Origin: an uncultured Prevotella sp.
GTDB lineage: Bacteria; Bacteroidota; Bacteroidia; Bacteroidales; Bacteroidaceae
Direction: 5' to 3'
Length of the DNA: 46,685 nucleotides
Assembly: GCA_900543585.1 (NCBI GenBank)
Contig: UQRP01000020.1
Coordinates: forward strand, 1-46,685
Positions 26,975 through 35,105 of the stretch are shown here, piece by piece. How positions within the stretch are numbered: position 1 is the first letter of the stretch; each line of letters starts with the position of its first letter. The position numbers and the translations under genes are program-made. The notes beneath the pieces were generated by a model. It was given only the letters and a program-made list of their open reading frames with translations. It searched no databases and was not told where the DNA came from.

Positions 26975-27090
26975 CGACAGGGCTCATTTCTGCCACGGTG
27001 GGGCTGAATGGTATCTGAAAGATGCACAGGATGGTCACGCAAATCCTTGACGCGCGCAAGCGTTATTCTGAATTCGAAAGCTTGCATTAC
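26975..27090. other. intergenic stretch after oxyR with no recognised feature
   Basis: No ORF, promoter match or terminator is visible. It leads directly into the second 22-bp tandem array. Confidence 0.5.
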
Positions 27091-27178
27091 ATCGTGTGAC
27101 GGTCGTCATAAAATCGTGTGACGGTCGTCACAAGATCGTGCGACGGTCGTCACAAGATCGTGCGACGGTCGTCACAAG
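27091..27178. repeat. 22-bp tandem repeat array, four copies, each with a 16-bp dyad
   Basis: Copies begin at 27091, 27113, 27135 and 27157. Each contains TGTGACGGTCGTCACA or a one-base variant, a nearly perfect 16-base dyad, separated by a 6-base linker (AGATCG or a variant). Copies 3 and 4 are identical and carry TGCGACGG. There are no spacers. Sequence-wise it is unrelated to the array at 98-268, but it has the same period and layout. Confidence 0.9.
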
Positions 27179-27410
27179 ATATCTTTTTAAGTTTTTGACA
27201 AGACGGGATACACCGTTGTCTACCCAATTCCGTACTCTTTGCGCAATTTGAACAAGAATCTGAAGCAGAATCCGGGATATTTAAAGTAAAAAAATAGCGT
27301 TCTAAGATACGAAACCTATTTGCTGTTTCGTTATTTAATTGTCCCCCTCCCATCAGTTCATGGGGAGAGGGATAAAACATGACATCAGAAACCAATCTTT
27401 ACATTAAATT
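27179..27410. other. AT-rich leader of the GH13 gene
   Basis: About 230 bases with no ORF. An imperfect hairpin (CCCCCTCCCAT ... ATGGGGAGAGGG, about 27344-27371) lies 40 bases before the start codon. No clear TAnnTTTG promoter element is visible. Confidence 0.4.
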
Positions 27411-29213
27411 ATGAACAAACTATTGCTTTCATCTATCATGGCTTTGTCGCTTACCACAGCCTCGGCGCAGAATACCGATGCACGCGGCCCTCAATGGCTC
27501 CATGACGCTGTGTTTTACCAAATTTATCCTTCGTCGTATATGGATACCGATGGCAATGGCATCGGCGATCTGCCTGGCATCACTTCCAAACTCGACTACA
27601 TCCAGAGCCTTGGCGTCAACGCGCTGTGGATCAATCCCTGCTTTGAGTCGGGATGGTTCGATGGCGGCTACGACGTCATCGACTTCTACAAGATAGACCC
27701 GCGGTTCGGCACCAATACCGACTTGGTCAGGCTCGTCAGGGAAGCCCATAAGCGCGGCATCAAAGTATGCCTCGACCTCGTGGCCGGACACTCCAGCGTG
27801 AAAAGCCAATGGTTTCAGGAGAGTGCCAATGGCGACCGCAACGGCAGATATGCCGACTACTATATCTGGACAGACACCATCAGCGATCAGGACAAGGCCG
27901 ACATCATTGCGCGCCATAAGGAGCCGAATCCCGCTTCATCGACCATCGGACGCTATGTGGAGCTCGATGCGCCCCGCGGAAAATACTATGAGAAGAACTT
28001 CTTCGAGTGTCAGCCCGCGTTGAACTATGGCTTTGCCCATCCTGACCCTAACCACAAATGGGAGCAGCCTGTCAGCGCACCGGGGCCCCAGGCTTTGCGC
28101 CGAGAGTTGAGAAACATCATGTCTTTCTGGTTTGACAAGGGCGTGGACGGCTTCCGTGTGGATATGGCTGCCTCGCTTGTCAAGAACGACCCGGGCAAGG
28201 TGGAAACCTCGAAGCTGTGGAATGAGATGCGGGCTTGGAAGGATAAAAACTATCCGCAGTGTGTGCTCATCTCTGAATGGGCAGACCCCACCGTGGCCAT
28301 TCCTGCAGGATTCAATATCGACTTTATGATTCATTTCGGTGTGCCAGGCTACAACTCACTCTTCTTTGCCCGTAACACGCCATGGGGCAAGCTGCAACCC
28401 TGGGACAACAAGCTGACGGCTTATAAATACTGCTACTTCGACAAAGAGGGCAAAGGCTCGTTGGACGAGTTTGTCAACAACTACTTACATTCCTACCTTG
28501 GCACGCGTGACAAAGGCTATATCGCCATACCCTCGGCCAACCACGACTATCAGCGGCCCAATATCGGATCACGCAACACTCCTGACCAGCTCAAGGTGGC
28601 CATGACCTTCTTCCTCACCATGCCCGGTGTGCCCTTTATCTACTACGGCGACGAAATCGGTATGAAGTATGAGATGAATCTGCCGAGCAAGGAGGGCTCC
28701 AATGATCGTGCCGGCACGCGTACGCCGATGCAGTGGGCACCAGGAGCTACAGCGGGATTCTCGACCTGTACTCCCGACAAGCTCTATCTGCCCGTGGCTA
28801 CCGACGGTGGAAAAATTACGGTGGCAACGGAAGAGAAAGACCCGAATTCTCTGCTCAACTACACTCGGAAGCTTGTGAAGCTGCGCCATGCCACTCCAGC
28901 GCTTGGCAACCTTGCCGACTGGAAGCTTGTCAGTAGTCTTAAACAGCCATATCCTATGGTCTACCAGCGCACGATGGACGGACAGACTTGCATCATCGCC
29001 CTCAACCCCAGTGGCAAAGCCGTCAAGGCCAGCCTGGCGCATGTTGTGGGGGCGCAGCCGACAGACAACACGGCTATGGAGCAGGGACGCCAGAAGCGCT
29101 ATACAGGCAATCCCACCACGCTCATCGCTACGGGAAGGGCAGCGTATAAGTGTGGAAAGCAGGATGTGGTGACGCTTGGACCTGTCTCAGCAGCTATTTT
29201 CCTGCTGAAGTAA
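27411..29213 (+). CDS. secreted alpha-amylase family glycoside hydrolase (GH13)
   Basis: A 600-residue enzyme with a signal peptide (MNKLLLSSIMALSLTTASAQ), so periplasmic or beyond. The GH13 barrel begins with WLHDAVFYQIYPSSYMDTDGNGIGDLPG, a calcium-site-like loop. The catalytic residues are in place: nucleophile Asp near 251 in DGFRVDMA, acid/base Glu near 289 in VLISEW, and the third Asp near 379 in ANHDYQRP. The first conserved region reads DLVAGHSS, with Gly where many family members have Asn. The pattern resembles oligosaccharide-acting members (trehalose synthase or alpha-glucosidase-like) more than endo-amylases. No SusC/SusD or transporter genes are adjacent. Confidence 0.9.
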   Translation: MNKLLLSSIMALSLTTASAQNTDARGPQWLHDAVFYQIYPSSYMDTDGNGIGDLPGITSKLDYIQSLGVNALWINPCFESGWFDGGYDVIDFYKIDPRFGTNTDLVRLVREAHKRGIKVCLDLVAGHSSVKSQWFQESANGDRNGRYADYYIWTDTISDQDKADIIARHKEPNPASSTIGRYVELDAPRGKYYEKNFFECQPALNYGFAHPDPNHKWEQPVSAPGPQALRRELRNIMSFWFDKGVDGFRVDMAASLVKNDPGKVETSKLWNEMRAWKDKNYPQCVLISEWADPTVAIPAGFNIDFMIHFGVPGYNSLFFARNTPWGKLQPWDNKLTAYKYCYFDKEGKGSLDEFVNNYLHSYLGTRDKGYIAIPSANHDYQRPNIGSRNTPDQLKVAMTFFLTMPGVPFIYYGDEIGMKYEMNLPSKEGSNDRAGTRTPMQWAPGATAGFSTCTPDKLYLPVATDGGKITVATEEKDPNSLLNYTRKLVKLRHATPALGNLADWKLVSSLKQPYPMVYQRTMDGQTCIIALNPSGKAVKASLAHVVGAQPTDNTAMEQGRQKRYTGNPTTLIATGRAAYKCGKQDVVTLGPVSAAIFLLK

Positions 29214-29266
29214 TTCACCGGCAATACCGCCATACACCTTGGTTTCAATTATTGCCTTCAGGCTGT

Positions 29267-30526
29267 TTACGCTCCTACGTCTCCGAGGTAGCTGTCTTTG
29301 AAGCCGAGGAAGTAGAGTACGCCGTCGAGCCCCATGGTGTTGATGCTCTGGCGGGCATTGGCCACGACACGGGGTTTGGCGTGGAAGGCGATGCCCAGAC
29401 CGGCCTCGCTAATCATCGGCAGGTCGTTGGCGCCGTCGCCCACGGCAATGGTCTGAGCCAGGTTGACGTGCTCCACCTGTGCGATGAGCTTCAAGAGCTC
29501 AGCCTTGCGCTTGCCGTCGACGATGTCGCCGACATATCGTCCGGTGAGCTTGCCGTCGTCGCCAATCTCCAACTCGTTGGCATAGACATAGTCAAAACCA
29601 AACTTCTGCCGCAGATATTCGCCGAAATAGGTGAAGCCGCCGCTGAGGATGGCAATCTTGTAGCCGCAGGTCTTGAGGACCTTCATCAGCCGTGGCACAC
29701 CCTCTGTGATAGGCAGTTTCTCGGCAATCTCTTTCATCACGCTCACGTCGAGACCTTTGAGCAGTGCCACTCGCTCTGTGAAACTCTCCTTGAAGTCTAT
29801 CTCGCCCCGCATGGCCCGCTCGGTGATGGCCCTGACCTTGTCGCCGACACCGGCGCGCTCGGCCAGTTCGTCGATACACTCTGTCTGGATGAGGGTGGAA
29901 TCCATATCGAAGCAGATGAGGCGTCGCATGCGGCGGAACATGTCGTCTTTCTGGAAGGAGAAGTCGATGTCCTCCTCACTGCCCAGCCGCATCAGCTCGC
30001 CCTGCATGGCGGCACGGTCTTTGGGTGTGCCACGGAGCGAGAACTCTATGCAGGCGCGGCGGTTGCCCTCGGGGTGCTTGATGCTCATGCGGCCGGTGAG
30101 ACGGAGGATGGAGTCGATATTCAGTCCCTGTGCGGCGATAACCTTGGCAGCGCCCTCGATGTTGTGGGCTGTCAGTGTGCGGCCGATGATGGTGAGGATA
30201 TAGCGGTTCTTGCCCTGCTGGCTCACCCAGTGCTCATAATCGTCGTCGGTGACGGGCTGGAAGCCGATGTTCACGCCGAGGGAGGTGGCTTTGAAGAGCA
30301 GCTCCTTCATCACCTGGCCCGAGCTGAGGCTGTCGATACGGATGAGGATGCCGAGGGTCAGCGTGGAGTGGATGTCGGCCTGGCCGATGTCGAGAATCTG
30401 GGCATCGTAGCGGGCGAGAATCTCCATCACGGAAGCCGTGAGGCCCGGGCGGTCCTGACCGCTGATGCTGATGAGGATCTGTTCCCATTTCTCGGATTGC
30501 AGGATTTCTTTCTGTTGTATTGTCAT
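29267..30526 (-). CDS. serB: phosphoserine phosphatase with N-terminal ACT domain
   Basis: It performs the last step of serine synthesis, hydrolysing O-phosphoserine. In the 419 residues, an ACT domain (ILISISGQDRPGLTASVMEIL) and a second ACT-like half lead to the HAD phosphatase domain. That domain has the nucleophile block CFDMDSTLIQTECIDELA, the serine of ILSGGFTYF and the metal-binding VGDGANDLPMISEAGLGIAF. It is the third gene of a minus-strand operon, 19 bases after the frameshifted phosphoesterase, and converges on the GH13 gene with a 53-base gap. No terminator is evident there. Confidence 0.95.
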   Translation of the reverse strand: MTIQQKEILQSEKWEQILISISGQDRPGLTASVMEILARYDAQILDIGQADIHSTLTLGILIRIDSLSSGQVMKELLFKATSLGVNIGFQPVTDDDYEHWVSQQGKNRYILTIIGRTLTAHNIEGAAKVIAAQGLNIDSILRLTGRMSIKHPEGNRRACIEFSLRGTPKDRAAMQGELMRLGSEEDIDFSFQKDDMFRRMRRLICFDMDSTLIQTECIDELAERAGVGDKVRAITERAMRGEIDFKESFTERVALLKGLDVSVMKEIAEKLPITEGVPRLMKVLKTCGYKIAILSGGFTYFGEYLRQKFGFDYVYANELEIGDDGKLTGRYVGDIVDGKRKAELLKLIAQVEHVNLAQTIAVGDGANDLPMISEAGLGIAFHAKPRVVANARQSINTMGLDGVLYFLGFKDSYLGDVGA

Positions 30527-30545
30527 GGTTGTCTGTTTGTCTTTG

Positions 30546-32362
30546 TTATTTTCGTCGTATCAGATAGCGGGAGGAGCGGGGTAGGGCAGTGCCTCCCCCG
30601 GCCTTGCGGCTATAGTAGTGGGCAAAGTTGAAGAACGGCTCTGTTACCACCCTTCTGGTAGAGGCTATATAGGTGGTGCCATAGGGGTCGGTGGCCCGGA
30701 TGCTGATGACGGCCTCCGGCGACTTCGGCTTGTAATAATAGAGGTGGTTCATGATGAGGTATCCGTTGCGTTTGCTGACGAACTGATAGCTCACCGACTT
30801 GCTGTATTTATGGTGGTATCCCGCTGCGAAGGCATCTTGTCCTTGGTGGTTGATACGCTTCATGGGGTATTCCACGCCGTCTTCCACGGCCACGACGTGC
30901 CATCGGGAGTCGGCGTTGAAGACATTGGCAACGACGACACCGCTGTCGGCGGGCAGCGACCAGTCGGCGGCATACTGCTCACCATTGAAGAGAGAGGCGG
31001 CGCGGAAGGCGTCGCCTGTCGGTCGCGGGCCCAGAAGGTACCTTTGTAATAGCTGTTGGCGATGTGGGTGCCGCTGATGTCGTAGACATAATATCCGTTT
31101 GGCGTGCCGCAGATGTTGATGTTCGACTGCCAGATGTTGCCGCAGGCCGCGGCATGACAGTGTTCGAGGATATGGCGGCCCTGATAGTCTATCTCGTGGT
31201 TGATAGCGAAGTGGGTGTGCCCGCAGAACAGTTCGTAGCCGCCTTTGAAGGCCTCCAACTCCCTGAGCACGCGTGTGAGCACCGAGGAAGAGTAGTGGTT
31301 AGGCTCTGAGGCCAGCGCTAAGGAACGGGCACCGCGGCGTGGGCGGTTGCCGAAGGTTAGTGGAATATGGTAGCAGATGATGACCTTCTTGCTGTGGTCG
31401 GCTAAAGCGAGGTCTTCGTGCAACCATTGCAGCTGGTCGGCGGTGAGCTCACCGGGCTGCCAGTAGAGCGTGTTGCGATAGAAATGTACGTCGTTGAGGC
31501 AGACATAGTGCACGTTGCCCCGGTCGAAGCTGTAGTCGGTGGGTCCGAAGTTCTCTTCCCATTTACGCTTGTAGAGCTCACGGCCGTCTTGGTCGTGGTT
31601 GCCGATGACGGAGAAGACGGTGGCCCGTGACGACCCTAAAGCCTGACGTATCTGCCGCTCCAGACGGGGGTTGTAGCCGCCGTAGTATTGCACGTCGTCG
31701 CCCATGGAGATGGCATAGACGGGCGTCTCGGGCAGCCACGCGGCAATGGTCTGCTTGACGTCGGTCATGGTCTCGTCGGTGAAGCGTGCCACGTCGCTCT
31801 TCTTCACGGGGTTGTCGTTGGGACCGGTATAATAAGGGCTGAAGGCATTGGTGACCTGTGGGTCGCCGAAGACGATGAGGTGGTAGTCGCGCTCTATGCC
31901 GCCGGGGAGGCGCCGCAGGGTGAAGTTGTAGACATTACGCTTCACCGAGAGCGGTTTGTAGAAGTTGGCCGTGCGGTCGGAGTCGGAGTGGACGGGGACC
32001 TCACAGTCGGCCGGCACGCTGTAATAGACGAAGCGTGCCCGGCTGTCGCGGGTGAAGATATAGAGCCCGCGGCTGTTGGTGCGTGTGCAGCTGTAGCCGT
32101 CGCTGACGACGACATCCGCCATGGGGTTGCCCTCGGTGTCGGTGATGGTGCCCCGGATGGTGGGGTCAACATCCGGGATGGTGTCGGCCTTGACCTTTGC
32201 CTTGGGCGCCGTCGCCTTCTTCGGCGTCGCTTTCTGAGCCACGACGGGCTGGCGGCTCTGCTTGTCCTCCTTCTGCCGTGTGGCGAGAGAGAAGGCAGCG
32301 ATGCCGGCAAGGACGATGGCGATGGCTGCCGCAATAATAATATAATGTGTCTTTTCGCGCAT
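30546..32362 (-). pseudogene. calcineurin-like phosphoesterase, frameshifted near the C terminus
   Basis: An N-terminal membrane anchor (HYIIIAAAIAIVLAGIAAF) is followed by a beta-sandwich domain and the metallophosphatase core: FGDPQ, GDDVQYYGG, GNHD, then CYHIP and GHTH, all metal-ligand motifs intact. The frame is good to about 31022 (KGTFWARDR). It then runs into low-complexity Ser/Pro sequence and stops at 30860, whereas a second frame opens at once with GDAFRAASLFNGEQYAADW and continues as a typical MetallophosC domain to a stop at 30546. One missing base at about 31016-31022 explains this; repaired, the protein would be about 600 residues. It could be a real mutation or an assembly error. 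Confidence 0.88.
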
Positions 32363-32365
32363 GGG

Positions 32366-33898
32366 TTATTTAGCAACAATCTTATAGAGGTCGGAGCGTC
32401 TGTCGCGGAGGTTGCGCACCGAGCCGTAGGTGTGGAGCTCGGAGAGCTGGCTGAGGTCGACATCGGCCACGAGAATCATCTCGGTGTTGGGTGTGGCCTC
32501 GGCGCGGCGCCCGTCGAAGGGGAAGGCGAAGTCGCAGGGTGTGAAGACTGCTGACTGGGCATACTGGATGTCCATGTTCTGCACCCTGGGAAGGTTGCCC
32601 ACACTACCGGCGATGGCGACATAGCACTCGTTCTCGATGGCGCGGGCCTGGGCACAGACCCTGACGCGCGTGTAGGCGTTCTGGGTGTCGGTCATGAAGG
32701 GCACGAAGAGAATCTGCATGCCGTCGTTGGCCATGAGGCGCGAGAGTTCGGGAAACTCCACATCGTAGCAGATGAGAACGCCGATGCGCCCGCAGTCGGT
32801 GTCGAAAGTCTGTATCTTGCTGCCTTTCGACAATCCCCAGTATTTCTGCTCATCGGGGGTGACATGAATCTTCTCGTACATCTCCATGGTGCCGTCGCGG
32901 CGGCAGAGGAAGCCTACGTTGTAGAGGGAGCCGTTGGCCTTGACGTAAGGCATGGAGCCGGTGATGATGTTGATGTTATAGCTGATGGCGAGCTCGCGGA
33001 AGCGGTCGCGAATCTTCTCGGTATATTGGGCCAAGGAGCGGATGGCCTGAGCCTCCCCCATCTTGTTGAAGGCGGCCATGAGGGGTGCATTGAAGTATTC
33101 TGGGAAGACGATGAAGTCGGACTTATAGCTTGACACGGAGTCAACGAAGAACTCAGCCTGCTCCACAAGGTCGTCGATATTCTTGTAGGATCGCATCTGC
33201 CACTGTACGAGTCCGAGGCGGACGGAAGGGCGTCGGTCCACGACTTTCTTCTCCTGAGGCGGCTGGTAATAGATATTATCCCATTGCAGCAGGACGGCAT
33301 AGTGGCACGACTCCTCGTCGTTGGGCAGATAGTTGCGCATGACGCGGCGCACATGGAAGTCGTTGGAGAGCTGGAAGTTGAGTACGGGGTCGTAGATTTC
33401 GCGTGCGCGCACCTTCTCGATGTATTCCTTTGGCCGCATCTTCTCGGCGTATTTATGGTAGTTGGGAATGCGCCCGCCGAACATGATGGCCTTGAGGTTG
33501 AGTTTCTCGCAGAGCTCCTTGCGGTAGACATACATGCGTCGCCCAAGTCGCAAGCCACGGTATTCGGGATGGATGAAGACCTCGATGCCATAGAGGATGT
33601 TGCCGTTGGGGTCGTGGGTGTCAAAGGTCTCGTTGCCCGTGACCTGGGCGTAGGTATGGTCGTTCTTGACCATGTCGTAGTTGACGATGATGCTCAGGGC
33701 ACATCCCACAACTTTGTCGTCGGCGATGATGACCTCCTGCCCCTCTGGGAAGATGTCGATGAGTTTCTTGATTTGGGCACGCGTCCAGAACACGTCGTGG
33801 TCGGCATAGATACGGTGAAAAGAGCCGGCAAGCTGGTCGTAGTCCTCCATGCGCAGATTGCGCAACTCTACCTTGTTGATTTGTCTGGTGGAATCCAT
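32366..33898 (-). CDS. GNAT acetyltransferase fused to carbon-nitrogen hydrolase
   Basis: A 510-residue two-domain protein. Residues about 10-200 form a GNAT domain (YRGLRLGRRMYVYRKELCEKL, the acetyl-CoA loop). Residues about 225-500 form a nitrilase-family amidase with the Glu-Lys-Cys triad in FPEYFN, YEKIHVTPDEQ and VLICYDVEFPE. The fusion is known across many bacteria, but the substrate is not established. It heads the minus-strand operon, with only three bases before the phosphoesterase gene. A TAACTTTG element at 33922-33929 (minus) stands 24 bases ahead of the start. Confidence 0.92.
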   Translation of the reverse strand: MDSTRQINKVELRNLRMEDYDQLAGSFHRIYADHDVFWTRAQIKKLIDIFPEGQEVIIADDKVVGCALSIIVNYDMVKNDHTYAQVTGNETFDTHDPNGNILYGIEVFIHPEYRGLRLGRRMYVYRKELCEKLNLKAIMFGGRIPNYHKYAEKMRPKEYIEKVRAREIYDPVLNFQLSNDFHVRRVMRNYLPNDEESCHYAVLLQWDNIYYQPPQEKKVVDRRPSVRLGLVQWQMRSYKNIDDLVEQAEFFVDSVSSYKSDFIVFPEYFNAPLMAAFNKMGEAQAIRSLAQYTEKIRDRFRELAISYNINIITGSMPYVKANGSLYNVGFLCRRDGTMEMYEKIHVTPDEQKYWGLSKGSKIQTFDTDCGRIGVLICYDVEFPELSRLMANDGMQILFVPFMTDTQNAYTRVRVCAQARAIENECYVAIAGSVGNLPRVQNMDIQYAQSAVFTPCDFAFPFDGRRAEATPNTEMILVADVDLSQLSELHTYGSVRNLRDRRSDLYKIVAK

Positions 33899-33921
33899 GG
33901 AAAAAGTAATGTTATCTCACG

Positions 33922-33929
33922 CAAAGTTA
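33922..33929 (-). promoter_or_regulatory. -7 element TAACTTTG of the minus-strand operon
   Basis: TAACTTTG on the minus strand, 24 bases before the GNAT-nitrilase start. A TTG about 22 bases upstream is a weak partner. Confidence 0.5.
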
Positions 33930-34024
33930 CTCAAAAGCACGGGAAAGATGGCAACATTGACAAAATAAATCATAAAAAAGAGTAAAAACAGAGGGTTGAA
34001 GTGCCATGATAACTATTTATTCCA

Positions 34025-34032
34025 TACATTTG
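34025..34032 (+). promoter_or_regulatory. -7 element TACATTTG of the lipoprotein gene
   Basis: TACATTTG followed by CGTGG, 28 bases before the chosen ATG at 34061. It lies at or before the alternative GTG start at 34034, which argues for the ATG. Confidence 0.5.
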
Positions 34033-34060
34033 CGTGGGAAAACACTTAAAATTGATTGAT

Positions 34061-34954
34061 ATGAAAGCAAGACGGATTATTTTAGCCGGTGCTATGGGCC
34101 TGTTGGCTATCGCTGGTACGACAAGCTGCAATAACGGCAAGAACTCGCAGCTCCAGTCTCAGCTTGACTCTCTCCAGCTCGCTGACAGCCTGCATCAGGA
34201 GGATGTGAAGCAGATGGCTGACTTTGTCAATGTGATGTCTATCGGTCTGGACAGCATCTCTGCCCAGGAGGGCGTCATCAAGCAGATGGGCAACCGCGAG
34301 GGCCATCTCGACAAGGCTCAGATGCGGGCTCAGCTGCAGAGCCTGGCTGAGCTCCTGCGCAACCAGCGTGCACGTATCAACGCTTTGGAGGCTGAGGTCG
34401 CTGACAACAACTCTGCCTACGGCCAGCGCGTGAAGAAGCTTATCGCTTACTACAAGGCACAGCTCGACGAGAAGGACAAGCAGATTGCCGACCTGCAGAA
34501 GCAGCTCAACGACAAGAACGCCAACATCGCACAGCTCACCGAGAGCGTCAACAACCTGACGTCCTCCAACACGCAGCTTAAGAGCACGGTGGAGACACAG
34601 AGCAAGACCATGGAGAGTCAGAAGACTACCATCGCACAGCAGGACGAGACCATTCACACGGGATTTGTCGCTATCGGCACCTCTAAGGAGCTGAAGAGCA
34701 AGGGCGTCATCAAGGGCGGATTCTTGGCAAAGAAGAAGGTGGACTCCAACAACCTCAATGCCGAGAACTTCTCAAAGGTGGACATCCGTAACTACAATGA
34801 CATCCGCTTGAACTCCAACAACCCGAAGATTATGACACAGATGCCGGCATCTTCCTATGAGATCCAGAAGAACAGCAACGGCACCTGCACCCTTCACATC
34901 AAGGACGCTAACCTCTTCTGGAGCGTCAGCAAGTTCCTTGTCGTGAAACTCTAA
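34061..34954 (+). CDS. coiled-coil lipoprotein of unknown function
   Basis: A 297-residue protein with a lipoprotein signal (RRIILAGAMGLLAIAGTTSC, Cys near 24), so probably tethered to a membrane facing the periplasm. Residues about 30-205 are a long, Gln- and Lys-rich coiled coil with leucine heptads (LQSQLDSLQLADSLHQ, QIADLQKQLNDKNANIAQL). The last 90 residues form a small mixed domain with an FVAIGTSKELKSKGVI segment. This layout recurs in Bacteroidetes lipoproteins, but I do not know a function. It is a single-gene unit with its own promoter element and terminator. Confidence 0.85.
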   Translation: MKARRIILAGAMGLLAIAGTTSCNNGKNSQLQSQLDSLQLADSLHQEDVKQMADFVNVMSIGLDSISAQEGVIKQMGNREGHLDKAQMRAQLQSLAELLRNQRARINALEAEVADNNSAYGQRVKKLIAYYKAQLDEKDKQIADLQKQLNDKNANIAQLTESVNNLTSSNTQLKSTVETQSKTMESQKTTIAQQDETIHTGFVAIGTSKELKSKGVIKGGFLAKKKVDSNNLNAENFSKVDIRNYNDIRLNSNNPKIMTQMPASSYEIQKNSNGTCTLHIKDANLFWSVSKFLVVKL

Positions 34955-34985
34955 GAGAAGCATATAGGTTTAAATCTCATAAGGT

Positions 34986-35027
34986 AAGCACTGTAGCGGG
35001 GTAAAATCCGTTGCGGTGCTTTTTTTT
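34986..35027 (+). terminator. intrinsic terminator after the lipoprotein gene
   Basis: AAGCACTGTAGCGG pairs with CCGTTGCGGTGCTT, with G-T wobbles, followed by eight T residues, 32 bases after the stop. Confidence 0.85.
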
Positions 35028-35036
35028 GCTTCTCGC

Positions 35037-35067
35037 TTTGCTATGTGCCGAGAAATTCCTAAATTTG
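35037..35067 (+). promoter_or_regulatory. promoter of the penicillin-binding protein gene
   Basis: TTTG at 35037-35040, 19 bases, then TAAATTTG at 35060-35067: a full consensus match, 38 bases before the start. Confidence 0.75.
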
Positions 35068-35105
35068 CAGTCTGACACGTTCCAACAATTTGCAGCGTAA
35101 GACTG

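Noticed and set aside
29150..30631. 493-codon plus-strand ORF over serB
   Set aside because: The serB frame on the minus strand carries every catalytic motif; the plus-strand translation has no recognisable domain.
31010..31030. programmed -1 frameshift in the phosphoesterase gene
   Set aside because: No slippery heptamer or downstream structure was found at the switch point, so a mutation or sequencing error is more likely.
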